From: Luzula sylvatica | Lineage: Eukaryota; Streptophyta; Magnoliopsida; Poales; Juncaceae | Reading direction: 5' to 3' | DNA: 64,000 bases | Assembly (NCBI GenBank): GCA_946800325.1 | Contig: OX326961.1 | Span: 45,657,415 to 45,721,414, forward strand | Shown here: positions 34,298-46,640 of the stretch, one piece after another | Layout: each line of letters opens with the position of its first letter | Position numbering within the stretch: the first letter of the stretch is position 1 | Translations under genes and position numbers: made by a program | The notes under the pieces: generated by a model | Seen by the model: the letters and a program-made list of their open reading frames with translations, nothing else | Told to the model about the DNA's origin: nothing | Databases searched by the model: none

Positions 34298-34477
34298 GAA
34301 TTGCTTGAATTACTTAGAATCCCAGTTTTAAAGGCCGAAAGTGAAGATGAATCTTTATGTTCTCAACTAAATTACGAAGGCCATGGGGATGCGTGTATTA
34401 CCGCAGATAGTGATGCGTTTCTTTTTGGCTCTAAATATGTCATTAAATCTTTCCAATCAAATCCCAAAGTATATATG

Positions 34478-35066
34478 TAGGGATGTCAATGGTGTGGATA
34501 TTGCCCGAACCGACCCGAACCGTATCCGAAAAAATATCCGGATTCGAAAAAAATATCCGAATCCGAGTGGATCCGGATATGGATCTGGTTGCTAATTTTA
34601 AGATCCGGAACCGGATTCGATATTCGATTTTGGTGCGGGAACCGGATCCGTGTTCCGGATCCGGATATTTTTAGGATCCGGATACTCGAAACTAGATTCG
34701 AGTATCCGAAATCGGATCCGGATACTCATATTATATATTATTTTTATGTGTTATATTTGATATTATTTGAAAAATCATATACAAATTAATGATTTGTAAA
34801 TGATTTAACTCACAAACGTAAAATTATGTTTAAATATAATCATATTTATCGTTCATGTCACAAATTATATATATTTATAGCTAAAAAATAAGTTACGTTA
34901 TGATAACATAATATCCGTTTTAATATCCGAAACAGAACCATATCCGTATCCGTATCCGACAATATCCGAACCGTATCCGTATCCGTTTATTATCCGAACC
35001 GTATCCGGATCCGACAATATGGATATGGATCTGGTATGACCACTATCCGAACCGTTGACACCCCTA
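34478..35066. mobile_element. hAT-type MITE, copy 2, inside a GEN-like intron (589 bp)
   Basis: Ends TAGGGATGTCAATGG and TAGGGGTGTCAACGG have perfect 8-bp duplications tatatatg (34470-34477 and 35067-35074). It is inverted relative to 30944-31506 and very similar along its length. It lies between the donor at 34469 and the acceptor at 35155. Confidence 0.93.
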
Positions 35067-35397
35067 TATATATGTTCTCTTTTTCTCTCTTTATTTATTT
35101 TATTTATTCCTTTTTCGTGAATTCTTTCATTCGATTTTATGTTTTATTTATGAAGGAACCATTTGAATGTTATTATTTATCAGATATACAGTGTAAACTT
35201 GATTTAAAAAAAATTCACATGATTGCAATTTCACTCTTAGTTGGTAATGACTACGCATTAAATGGCGTACCATGTTTTGGTATCGAAAAGGCGCTTCGCC
35301 TCGTCAGACTGGACGAAATTTTTGCCAGGTAATAAGTTTACCCAAATTAATTTTCATTTTAATCAATTTATGTTATTGTATTAATTTAATGAAATTA

Positions 35398-35520
35398 TTT
35401 GCTTTCAAAGGTTGCGAGAAATTGGTGAAGGGAAATTTACTTCGATAGAAAAGGAGAAAAATTGCTTTCAAAGGTTGCGAGAAATTGAAGAGGAAAAATT
35501 ACTTCGATAGAAAAGGAAAA
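35398..35520 (+). repeat. ~60-bp tandem duplication in the GEN-like pseudogene
   Basis: attgctttcaaaggttgcga through aaaaggagaaaa is repeated, including the splice acceptor. The second copy has changes that lead to an in-frame stop. Confidence 0.85.
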
Positions 35521-36114
35521 AAAGTAAAGATTTTGCAAAGAATAATGCTACATGTCCCCAAACAAATTACATAATTAATTCTCAAGTTTTATTTATGATA
35601 GAAATATAGTGGACCTCATGTATGGTTCACATGCAATTCAAATGCAAATTATTTATTGGTAACATATTAGTAATTTATTTCAGGCTCCGATGTCTTTTTG
35701 TTTTGCAAATGAGACCCCGAAAAATTCAAAATTGATGCATTGTTTGAATTGTGGTAGCAAGAAGAGTCATCGAAACATTGCTTGTGGATATTGTTTAATT
35801 ATTGATAATTGATAATTGATAATAATAATAACAATGGATCTGAATTATGTATTGAGAAACAAATTGGGTTTAATTATGTTTGTCCCACTTGCGATGAGGT
35901 ATGTGAAACTATTATTATTATTTTTTGAAGATTGTGGTGCTTAATTATGTATTTTTTGTAAAATTATGAACGTAAATTTAAGGAGAAGAAAGGGCATGAA
36001 AATTGGAGGATGAAAATTTTCGAAAAAAATTGCATCGGAGAAGAATTTTCCAAATGAGGATATAATTAATTTATATTTAAAAACAACAATGGAGACGGAA
36101 AAGATAATTACATA

Positions 36115-37266
36115 ATTAATTTTCTTAGTATTTTTTTATATCTTTTATTCAGTTTTATAAAATATGCATATTTGTTGTATTTTTCAAAAAATGAGGGTTT
36201 CAAACTTAAATGAGGAGATCCAAGAGTCGAAGAATTAATTGGACCTAACATATATTCATCAAGAGAATATTCCATATGTTACGGGTCTTACGGCCATCGA
36301 TGTACTTATATTTTGCTTGGTTTGAGAATAAAAGAAGGGGAGAGAAGGGAAGAGAAATATTTCCCATGCTTGGTTTGGGAGTAAAGGAGGGGAAGGGAAG
36401 GAAAGGTGGAGTGAATGGACATAGTCTTGTAATAAATAGATAGCATGGATATTGTATTTACTAAACTCTTCACATTCTTACGGTTTAATTTTCCCCGCTT
36501 CTTTTTTCGAAATCTCCCTCCAAAAATTCATATTGGGCATGTTTGATTAGGTGGATTAGGGTGGATTGTATTTAAATATCAATGATTTCAAATACAATTC
36601 ATTGATTGATTTGGTGGATTAAGATGAAATCATGGATAAGAAGGTGAATATTGTTATACACAAAAAAAATTGGTATTTCAAATACATGGATATAGCTATC
36701 CATGTATTTCATTATAATATTATTTCTTCAAATTATATTCATGAATAATAATTATATTATATTTATATTATTATATTATATATTATCCTATCATATAATA
36801 TAATATAATAAAATTTAAATAATATAATATATAATATAAAATAAAATAATATGATATAATATAGGGAGGCTAACCTACTTAATTAAGTACGAGATATTTG
36901 ATACTTAATGTTTTTTTATTATTGGATTTACATTGAGATTTGTGTTTTCTCATGATAATCATGAAATTTTGTGCACATCATTAAATACACAAATCTCAAT
37001 GCAAACCATTGAAATTAATGATATGATTGTGTGGGTGTTATTGATTATAAACATGTTAGAGATAGGGCATCTTCGGTTGATGCTCCTTAATATCGTGGGC
37101 CTACTCAAAATGTTCTAGCTGCTTGTAGTTTTAAATCATTGAAATTCATATATGTCCTCCCCGGTTGGGAAGGAACCGCATCAGATTCAAGAATATTGAA
37201 TGATGCATTAAGGAGAAGATACCCCTTAAAATCCCAACATGTAATAGTGGACATAAAACAAACATT
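36115..37266. other. AT-rich non-coding stretch with MITE fragments
   Basis: 36317-36400 carries two adjacent partial termini of the gtttggga/ggaagg MITE family. The word gggcatgttygatt occurs at about 36537 and also near 46043, each followed by tttgaaatacatggatat-like sequence, suggesting another MITE family. No gene is seen. Confidence 0.45.
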
Positions 37267-37588
37267 AGTTTGAGGCTAGAGGAGGGGAAGGGAAGGAAAG
37301 GGAATAAATTCACATTCTTGATTTGGAGGTAGAGAAGGGGAAGAGAAGGAAATGAAAGGGAAATATACATCTCAAGTAATGCATCAAATGAAGATGTTGG
37401 AAAAAAATAATTATTTTCAAAAATATTATATTTTGTGTTTATAATGTATTGTATATTGAAAATTTACGTTATCATATTTTGAAAAATTAATTTGTTATAT
37501 TTATATAAATTATTTTAAAAATAAATATATAATATAATACATATAATTATATTCTCTGCATTTACCCTTACTTCCCCTCCTTCCAAAC
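37267..37588. mobile_element. hAT-like MITE, gtttggga family (322 bp)
   Basis: Inverted ends (A)GTTTGAGGCTAGAGGAGGGG and GTTTGGAAGGAGGGGAAGTA are flanked by 8-bp duplications caaacatt (37259-37266 and 37589-37596). Confidence 0.72.
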
Positions 37589-37955
37589 CAAACATTGGTA
37601 GGATAACTTTTTTACCTTTGCGAATAAAATATAGGGTAGATCGTGTCAATTTTCGATTAGATAGATGGGGGATATTTTTTATATTATGAGCGCTTTTCGG
37701 ATTTAAAAATCCGTCGGGAAGTGTGAGCTCGATTTAGTGCCTGTATATTTCAGAATAATATGGAGATGTGGGAGTTTATGCGTCTAAGATAAAAGCAAAA
37801 AGAAGAAGCAAAAAAAAAATGTTCGCTCGATTTATGAATAAATACAACCAAGAGAGTATGTCGATATAATTCTTTGAAAAACAGAACATGACAAATAGCG
37901 CGAATATCAAAGTGGAATGAACACAAGTTCAAATATAAAAAGGAAATAAAGGTTT

Positions 37956-39300
37956 TGTCACACCCCAAATTAAAATAGAAAAGGGTGCGGCAACCCGTCA
38001 GTATACAACTCGTATACCACAGGTTCTTATATGATAATTTCACAAAAACATAAATTTCACAACTCGAAAACAACGACACACACACATATATATACATATG
38101 CATCACCATAACATACACAAACGAACACAAAGAAACCTAGCGGAAGCATATAAACACATACGCGACTTAAACAAACACAAAGCTAAATAAGTCGCAGCAA
38201 CAAAAGGCTCGCTGGCCAGAAACGGAAATAAACCAATATACACAAGATGAGGTTCCACGATGAAAACGAAACCGTCGAACTCACACTCTAGATACCCGCT
38301 GCCCCTGAGGATCTGTCCACCGTACCTAGACTCAAAACATTCAAATAAAATGGAAGTGACTAAGTGAATGAGTTTTGAGCCTACACATGGCTAGCCAAAA
38401 ACCTCGCTTGAAAATAATCAAATCATAAATCATATATGTATATAAATATTTCTCAAATACTTGCCCCGGATTTTTCGAAATCAAAATCGCTTACCTTCAT
38501 ATCTAATCATATACATACTACTAATGGTTTTACCCGGGGTGAGGGCGCAAATAATTCTCGACTGAAGTGCCAACCCGCGCTGATATCAAGTCACACACGG
38601 GCTGGAAAAAAAATTCAAAATCTCGATAAGCGCGAATTCCCTAAAAATGAGATAACGACGGGATATCCATGCGCCACAGCCAGACCCCTCATGGGTCGGG
38701 ACTTTGCAGTACATCAAGATTTCTACGCAATTCCCTCCAAAGAGCGTCACGGGATCACGCGACACTACACCTAACAAACTAAAACATACCGGAGGAGCCG
38801 CGTAATGTTCTCATAGGACCCTTTTTCAAAATCGTAAGCCGGCTTACGTTTTATCAAACTCAAATTCTACATACATATATATGATCAAATCTACATAATA
38901 TACATTTTGTGAAGTAACACGGTTTTTAAAGCAAAATACGGATTTTTAAAGCGAGAACCCTAGACTATCATGTAAGGTCTAGAAACGCTGGTAATTGAAT
39001 TCTTAATAAGAGAGAAGTGAGAGTAGCACTCACATAATGGAAAGAAACTCGACAAACAAGAGATTAATCGAAACGGCGCACAAGATGGACTGAAAATGGA
39101 GAAACTCGAAACTTGGATGTAATTCTTCTTTTGATCTTGCCAACTCGCACAACTCAACCTCCTGAAGATTATGACACTTTTCGTTTTGCGAAATCTCCTA
39201 TTTTTCTTGATTTTTTCTCTTTTCCTCTCTTCTTTTCTTAGGGTTTCATGAATGAGTGATGTGTTCTAATGGATAGGGAAGGGGTGAGTTGTGGGGCGCA
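37956..39300. mobile_element. Probable solo LTR (1345 bp)
   Basis: The block starts TGTCACACCCC and ends GGGGCGCA, so it has TG...CA ends, and 5-bp flanks ggttt (37951-37955 and 39301-39305) match. The interior has no coding domain. TGTCACACCCC, or its inverse as an LTR end, is frequent in plant gypsy-type elements. Orientation is unknown and the right boundary was found by looking for the duplication, so treat it as probable. Confidence 0.5.
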
Positions 39301-39305
39301 GGTTT

Positions 39306-40612
39306 AATGAGGGGGTGATGATGTGGTTGACACATTTCATACATACCATCTATTTTGATATAATTGCCAACCATTCAATTTACATCTATTTGAGGTTAAT
39401 TTTGCAAACTCCCTATTTTGGATTATTAATGATTTGCTCTTTTTGCAAATAAGACCCTATAATATATTTATTTAAATAATCCAAAAAAAAGAAATTACGA
39501 TTATACTCTTCTGACAACTTTGACGCATAAGGAGTCGGTTTTGATCGTGGGAAGGGTTATATATTTAATATGGGTCTTATATTCTGAGAATTTAGGAATA
39601 ATAATCTACAAATATCAAAATCCTATTTTTGATGTTTATTACAGGTTTGTAATTCAAAAATGTATATTGTAGTTAGAAATTATGTAGTAAAAAAAAATAC
39701 ATTGAATATCAAAAAATTGAAATATTTATTCATAGAAAAATATAGGGTTTATTTAATAAAATTAAATGAAAACAATCGTTGTATTTAAATAACTATTTAT
39801 TCAATAATTGCAATAATTGCAACAATTGTTGCAAAATAATTGATTTGAGTAATTATTTATTCAATAATAGCATTATAGCTGGGTCATGAGAGACGTAGAT
39901 GTTCAATTAAATTTAAGATTTAAACAAATAAAATGATCACAAATCACACCGAAATTAGTCGTGCTAACATCATTTGAATGAGATGTTCATATATTATATT
40001 TATGCAAATTTCGTGTCTATATTTGATGGCAATAATAAATTGATTATTATAAGAATGGTTAACTCTAAATATGGTCCCACGCGAATTCTTTAAAAAGAAA
40101 ATGAGATCATTAACATTTTATTAAGTATGCGATAATTATGCAATTGGGTGATGAAACTTGTCTTCTTACTAACAAGCTTGTCTTACATGGTCAATTAATA
40201 ATTTACTAACAAATGTGTCAAAAAGACAGTTTGTAGGAGTGTGTGATTACAATTTAGTAAATGCAAATTTAAACATGAGAAACAAAAGTACATTAGTAGT
40301 AGATAATATAAGCTATATAATATTAATGATTTACAAGTTTAACACCTAGGTTATATTATTAGGGGAAAAAGTAAAAAAAAAACTAACAATATTATGAAAA
40401 ATCGATTCATGAATGCTAAATAGAGCCAAATACGACGCAACACAACAAAAAGAAAGTTATGGGATAAGTTATGTGCATTCATTAATTGGTATGTTTGGAA
40501 GGCGAGGAAGTGTTTAGATAGGAATACATAGATCGGGTAACCATTCAATTTTATTTTTTCACGACGAGTCTATTCACCGACGTATATATATCTTTTCTTT
40601 TTATTTATAAAA
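39306..40612. other. AT-rich non-coding stretch
   Basis: No gene, RNA or clear transposon terminus seen. Confidence 0.4.
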
Positions 40613-41654
40613 GGGGAATTCTTGAAAAACCCCCCAATTTTTTTGGAAATTCTGAAAAACCCCCTGTACTTTTAGAAACCCCCATATCTTTTTTAGATTT
40701 CCTCAAAAACCCCATATATTTTTTGCTTCTTCAAAAACCCTTAACTTTTTTAGATTCTCTCAAAAACCCCCTATCTTTTTATTATGTTTTTTTTTAAAAT
40801 AACTATTATACCCTTTAGTTTTATTTTTTAAATTTCTATAATTTAATAAATAATGAATATATATTAAACTATTATAAAAAAATTAAAAATAAATAATGTA
40901 TGATATTATAATATTATAATATATAATATATAGTATTAAAATATTATAGTAAATAATATATTGATATTAAAATTTCATTTTCAACAATTATTATAATATT
41001 AATATATTAATATATTATTTATTATAATAATTTAATATCTATGTATTATTTATTATAATATTTTAATATCAATAAATAATATATGATATTAAATTATTAT
41101 AACATTTTTATTAATATTTTAATATCAATAAAATTATAAAAAATAAATAATGCATGATATTATATTATTATAACATTTTTATTGATATTTTAATATCAAT
41201 AAAATTATAAAAAATAAATAATGGATGATATTAAAATATTATAATAAATAATATATTGATATTAAAATATTATAATAATTGTTGAAAATGATATTTTAAT
41301 ATCAATATATTATTTATTATAATATTTTAATACTATATACTATATATTATAATATTATAATATCATATATTATTTTTTTTTATTTTTTTTATAATAGTTT
41401 AATATATATTCATTATTTATTAAATTATAGAAATTTAAAAAATAAAACTAAAGGGTATAATGGTTATTTTTAAAAAAACATAATAAAAAGATAGGGGGTT
41501 TTTGAGAGAATCTAAAAAAGTTAGGGGGTTTTTGAAGAAGCAAAAAATATAAGGGAATTTTGAGGGAATTTAAAAAAGATAGGGGGGTTTTTAAAAGTAC
41601 AGGGAGTTTTTCAGAATTTCCAAAAAAATTGGGGGGGTTTTTCAAGAATTCCCC
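40613..41654. mobile_element. Long foldback MULE-type element (1042 bp)
   Basis: Two arms of roughly 500 bp are inverted copies of each other from the outer GGGGAATTCTTGAAAAACCC inward to an AT-rich centre. Flanks are a perfect 9-bp duplication tttataaaa (40604-40612 and 41655-41663), as for Mutator elements. Spaced aaaacccc words line the arms. It has no coding capacity. Confidence 0.9.
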
Positions 41655-41663
41655 TTTATAAAA

Positions 41664-42527
41664 ACATGAATACCATTGGTATTCTTTCAAAAAAAAAAGG
41701 AACCTTAGCTTTTATGAATACTAAAATATCACATTATTTTTTTATGTTTTTAAAAATGATAATTTTTATCCCCGTAATTTTAATAATGCTTTTTTGAATA
41801 AATGACGGGAAATGAAAATTATTGTAAACAACAATTATTCTTTGAAGGGAAATAATAATTTTTATTGTCATGTTTATCTTTTTCCAAATATTTATAGAAA
41901 TAATTTTGAAAAAATATATAATAATTCTCGTTTAAAATATTTTTTGTTACCCATTATTTATTTAGAAACTACAAATTGAAATCACGGGCAAAATGATTAT
42001 TTTTAAAAAAATAACAAAAAACTATTTTGGTGATACTTAAAAAAGAATTGGGAGATCTTATATACATTCAGAAGAGTTGAGGAGTTCTCTCGATAATTAG
42101 CCCTTTAATATAGAAAATGATTAGTTAATTAAATCTTAAATCATAAAAAAAGAAGTCCTAATTTCTGAACCTACTTCTTACATCACATCGGGAAATTATT
42201 TACTAACTTCATAATATTGTCTCATTATTTGAATTACTTGTTCTTATCATAAACCAGTGAGTGATTATTTTGTCTATCTAGGTGGCTTGAAGCTCTCTTT
42301 TTTGTCGATATTTAAGCTCCAATTATTGTGGTACATCATTTCGCACTTGCTCTCATTATGTAATTTGATGATTTTGTCTTTTTTTAAACCAATTGGTTAA
42401 GCTACGGAATTTCTATTATCTAATCGTAATTGGGTAGATATAACGTATTGACACTGTAACATCAGATCATAAAAAAATTGAAATTTGATAAATAAAAATA
42501 CAAAAAAGAGAACAAAAATATAAATTC
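41664..42527. other. AT-rich spacer
   Basis: No gene seen. The part just before 42528 carries T-runs on minus (42473-42526) that can terminate RNA polymerase III. Confidence 0.4.
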
Positions 42528-42608
42528 GTCGACAGCAGGGTTCGAACCTGCGCGGGCGAAGCCCAACAGATTTCAAGTCTGTCTCCTTAACCACTCGGAC
42601 ATATCGAC
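42528..42608 (-). tRNA. tRNA-Ser (anticodon UGA)
   Basis: On minus, an 81-nt cloverleaf starts GTCGATATGTCCGAGTGG and ends GCTGTCGAC. It contains the B box GGTTCGAACC, a long variable arm (GGGCTTCGCCC) as in class II tRNAs, and anticodon loop CTTGAAA, giving anticodon TGA for serine. The 7-bp acceptor stem pairs fully with one G-T. No intron. T-runs for polymerase III termination follow on minus. Confidence 0.96.
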
Positions 42609-42850
42609 TTTTTGCTTCAAATTATTCTATGTATTTATAAATTCATGGTTTTATTATATTAAGATGGATCTTGTAAGAATAAATAGTCTATTGAACTCGA
42701 CCCACATAAATTTTTAGTTGATCTCAAGCCCATCAAAGATGCAAACTAGAAATCGAGTGAAAAAATAATCCATCACATTTCAGAGCCCAAACAAACAAGA
42801 CACGAGTACAAATAACAAACCTAATCAAACACAAATTCTACTTAGTAGCT

Positions 42851-43015
42851 AAATACATTCTACTAATCAACTAATAAGTAGTAACTCTACTCTAAAGCTA
42901 AAGCCATTACACTTCTCGCTCTCTCTCACTAACCTAAAGATGGTCTCTTCTCTCACTAAATACATTCTACTAATCAACTAGTAAGTAGTAACTACTCTAA
43001 AGCTAAAGCCATTAC

Positions 43016-43051
<36 letters not shown>

Positions 43052-43064
43052 AACCTAAAGAAGG
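42851..43064 (+). repeat. 107-bp tandem duplication across the WEB gene stop codon
   Basis: aaatacattctactaatcaa starts at 42851 and again at 42958. The unit includes taacctaaag.tggtctctt, the final codons and stop of the WEB gene read on minus, so a second copy of that end lies in its 3' UTR. A CT-run at 43021-43048 is an expansion within the second unit. Confidence 0.88.
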
Positions 43065-45037
43065 TCTCTTCTTCTTGTTCCTCTGTTGCTTATTAGCCAA
43101 CAAAACCGAAATTCCAACATTCACAAACCCAAATTTCTTTCTCTTCTTAACCACATTCTCTTTATTACTACTTCCTCCATTTTTCTCCGCAACCGCATAT
43201 TTTCTACTAAGCATTTGTCCCAACGACACGTTGTCGCAATCAACTCTCTCGACCCGCTTAACCCGTTTATCGTATTCATACAAACCCGGACCGGCTAATT
43301 TCATACCCAATATCTGCCCGATAGACAACGTGGGCTCCCCTTCGTCATCCTCGCTATCCAAACCCGACCCGTTATCATCCATTACTTTCGAATAATCTCT
43401 CCTGCCCGCCACCTTTTTGAATTTCTCGGTGCTTTGAAAACCGTGCGAGGATCTTTTCTGGCACCTCAACTTGCGCAAGGTCTGATCGAAGCTATTTTTT
43501 TCATCGTTAGCCATTTCGACCCGTTTCAGAGCTTCTTCTAGAACTTTCCTACTCTCCTTAGCCTCTAACCGTGCTTTCTCTAATCTCTCTAACGACTCTA
43601 GCTTCGACCTATTCGCTTCGTCCACGTCGAACATGGCTTCCTCGACCTTCCTTCTAGAAGCTTCCTCCACTTCTCTCGCTTTCGAATTTAAAATATGGTA
43701 TTCTTCTAAAGTTAGGGTCACAGCTTCATCTAGGGTTTGCAGATTATTGCTACTTAATAGCGCTTTAATCTCTGTTAATGCAATTGATTCAGATTCTTTG
43801 GCGGCCTCTTCGATTTTCTTGGCAGCAATGAATCTAATTTCGGTTGTATTTATGCTAGTTTTTGTTCGCTCAATCTCAGCCGTTAGATTTGTCACCTCAG
43901 ATCTAGCTAATTCGGTCATGTTTTTAAGCCTTTCAATCTCTAAACTCATTTCTTGCATCTCCCTAGAAATATCTAGTGATTTATCTTCATTTTCATTTTT
44001 ATTTTCTATTTCCTCTGTTTTTTGATCTGTTAATACTTTGAGTTCTAGGGTTTTCAAATTGAGATCTTTTTCGAGGGAGGAGACAATGGCTCTGTTTTCA
44101 GAAAGCTTCTCTCTGTTTTTGTCTAATAAAGCTCTCTCTGTTTCGATGCTCGTGTTTAGGAATTCGATCGAGGATCGAATTGAGGCTAAATCCGAAGTGG
44201 TTTTATTTAGGTTTAATTTGGCTTGTTTGAGTTCATTCAGTATATTAGGGCATTTCATTTCTTGGGAAATTGGGGGTGAATCAGGGTCGTTCCAAGGATG
44301 AATTTTTCTTGGGTTTGATTCAGGTTGACCTTCTTTTTGAATTTTGGATTTGAGGTTCGCAATGATTTGTTTGGTCGATTCGAGCTCTTTGAGGACATCT
44401 AGGGTTTCTCTTTCTTTGATTATGAGTTCTTTTTCCAATTGGGCTGTTTGTTCCTCCAGAATGGAGAACTCCAGTTCCCCGGAGTTCACCTCGTGTTTCT
44501 GCCAAGGAATAAAATTGTTGATTAATAAACATTAATGCATCTATTTGGAACGAACTTTTCGAAACTGGTATAATTCATTCAGTAATATTATAAAGGATCG
44601 AAATTCGTAATGCTTAATTACTGCACATATACTTGTAATTAATCAAGATAAACAGTTTTGATAAATTACTAATTAGGTGATAGTTAAATCGACTGGTAAT
44701 CCAAATATCGAGCAAATTAGAGGCATTATTTGGCCATTTGTTACTAAATAAGAAACAAAATTGAAAAAACTAGAAGAAACAATAGCACATTCCAAGGTAC
44801 CTTAGAAAAAAGCTGTTTGAGCTGGGATTTCCACACAGCACTTCCCCCAAATCGATCCACGGCTTCCTTCACCGACTCGAACGGCGCCGAGGTGTCAATC
44901 TCCGCCCTCCCATCATCCCTACACTCCTCACACGGCTGAGCTAAAGTTTCCACCGCCATAGCCTGAATTTCATTCTGTGCCGGATTTCCTACGCCATGGG
45001 CATCCTCCATTGCAGAAACTTGTCTTTCATCCTCCAT
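43050..45037 (-). CDS. WEB-family coiled-coil protein (DUF827), two exons
   Basis: The family includes WEB1 and PMI2, cytosolic coiled-coil proteins needed for blue-light chloroplast movement; the role of this member is inferred. Exon 1 is 44801-45037 (79 codons, with SAPFESVKEAVDRFGGSAVW, the typical N-terminal block). The intron is 44499-44800 with GT and CAG ends in phase 0. Exon 2 is 43050-44498. The 561-residue protein is mostly heptad-rich coiled coil. Its C-terminal region contains EPTLSIGQILGMKLAGPGLY and VSLGQMLSRKYA, then a Lys/Arg-rich tail, as in larger WEB-like proteins. The start at 45037 is chosen as the first Met; a second Met is nine codons later. No disruption seen. Confidence 0.92.
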
Positions 45038-46640
45038 TGAAGAAACTTGTCTTTTGCTATAGTTCTTTGCCTATAAACTTGTGTGGGTAGCAATGGAAGG
45101 GGAAGTTTCTCTTTTGGCGAGGGTTTTGTGGGTTAATGAGAAAAACAAAACCTCGATTATGCTATCTATAACAAAGAACAAAGCTAAAGACGAAGGAGCG
45201 AAAGTGGACTACAAATATTTGCCTACACTCGGTGTCTAACTAAACAGGACATACTAAAAGTATTTCTTTGATTGATTTATAATGTACGGATATGAACCGG
45301 GTGTTGGAAACGTAGAAAATGTAAAAAATAGTAAGAATATTTTAGTTGTCGTTATTACAAAAGGAGCCGTTAGGAGACCGAAGGGACTGACAATTTGATA
45401 TAAACACTCTTTATTTTCAATAAATTACTCAGGAGATGTTTAGCTGTCGGGGAATTATAATATAAGATTGGGGTGTATGTTTGAAAAAAGGGGTGTGGTT
45501 ATAGAAGATTGTCAGAGGAATAGTAATTGAAGTGGGAGAGGAGGGGCAGCATGCGCGCGGCACGAGAGCGAAAAGAGAACGTTGAGTTGCGTAGATTATT
45601 TTCTTGGTTAAATTAATGGTAATTTTGCATATATGCCCTCATGATTATCACAATTTGTTTTAATATTAAGATTATATCGAATGGGAGGGATTCAGAAGGC
45701 ACGGTGTTTTCATATAATGCATAATTAATTATGTAACAAGTACATTTATCTGTTTTGTAATTGTTAAATTATTTTTTGGTTGCAATGTTTTAGTAAAATT
45801 ATCTAACGGCTATTTTTTTTCCTTAAAAAAAGAAAATCTAACGGCTCTTTGAGCTCATGATTGAGAATATAATTCAACGGTCACTGTGTTGACTTCTTTT
45901 TCTTTTGTATTGTTCCCGACTTCAGAAAAGAATTTACATGTTAACCCAAAACAAGTCCAAAATGGCAAAAAAAAATGGCCTATAATGAAATACTTCACTT
46001 GATCTTGAAAAAAAATAAGCAAAATTTATTCACACTATTATGGGCATGTTCGATTTGAAGTACTTTGAAATACATGATACATGAAATACATGGATATGAT
46101 TACATGTATTTTACAATACATGCTAGTTGTATGATTAGTCGGATTTCATGTATACAAAAGTTTATTGTTTAATTTTTACTTTGGAATCCATAATTTGTGA
46201 GTTAGTTATAGAATGAATGATATTATAAAATCAATCCATAATATATTATACATCTGATACCAATAACATTATAAAATTTTAATATTTAAAATAATAAAAT
46301 TAAATATTAATTAAATAAGAAAAAATAAATTAAAATTTAACTTGCACAATGACCACGACAAAAATAATTATCACAAATAAAATTCAACTCGTGCTATCAC
46401 CACAAAATAAGATTCTTGTTTAACACAATACTAGTACGGGAAAAAATGATAATCCATAATGAGATTTCGATTCAATCATTTGCAAGAGAATGAGCTGCCT
46501 ACCATTTCGCCCGACAGTGCTCTTGCGGTGGTTCCTTCAATTACCAAGAGTGCGTATCCGAGTTGTCAGCAACCTATTCACATCGTGCATAATCCACACA
46601 TTTAAATTAAACTGGACCCGTCGACTCGCAATTTCTGCCT
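45038..46640. other. WEB gene upstream region and AT-rich spacer
   Basis: The first few hundred bases should hold the promoter of the leftward WEB gene. No clear TATA box is seen. Near 46043 the word gggcatgttcgatt marks a possible MITE end. No gene. Confidence 0.4.

Larger units (their letters stand above)
34298..36114 (+). pseudogene. GEN-like (XPG/Rad2 family) Holliday-junction nuclease, fragmentary
   Basis: Family members cut branched DNA such as Holliday junctions. Exon 34298-34468 encodes the XPG-I domain (ELLELLRIPVLKAESEDESL, then ACITADSDAFLFGSK). Exon 35156-35328 continues with EPFECYYLSD and the helix-hairpin-helix region LLVGNDYALNGV..FGIEKALRLV. Exon 35411 follows in phase with LREIGEGKF but ends at a stop after a 60-bp duplication. 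Later pieces match the conserved Cys region (HCLNCGSKKSHR..ACGYC at about 35740-35800, and VCPTC before 35898) and GHENWRMKIFEK at 35983-36025. A one-base gain in an A-run (about 36021) then breaks the frame before FPNEDIINLYL. The N-terminal catalytic exon is missing. It is a decayed partial gene. Confidence 0.82.

Noticed and set aside
30944..35066. A conserved protein shared by the two MITEs (MSMVWILPEP...)
   Set aside because: The identical translation reflects the nucleotide identity of two MITE copies; the words ggatcc/cggata drive it.
37750..38130. 126-residue minus-strand frame
   Set aside because: Partly within the probable solo LTR, hydrophobic and low-complexity, with no domain recognised.
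42472..42527. Second RNA gene beside tRNA-Ser
   Set aside because: Only A/T runs are present; they fit a polymerase III terminator and nothing more.
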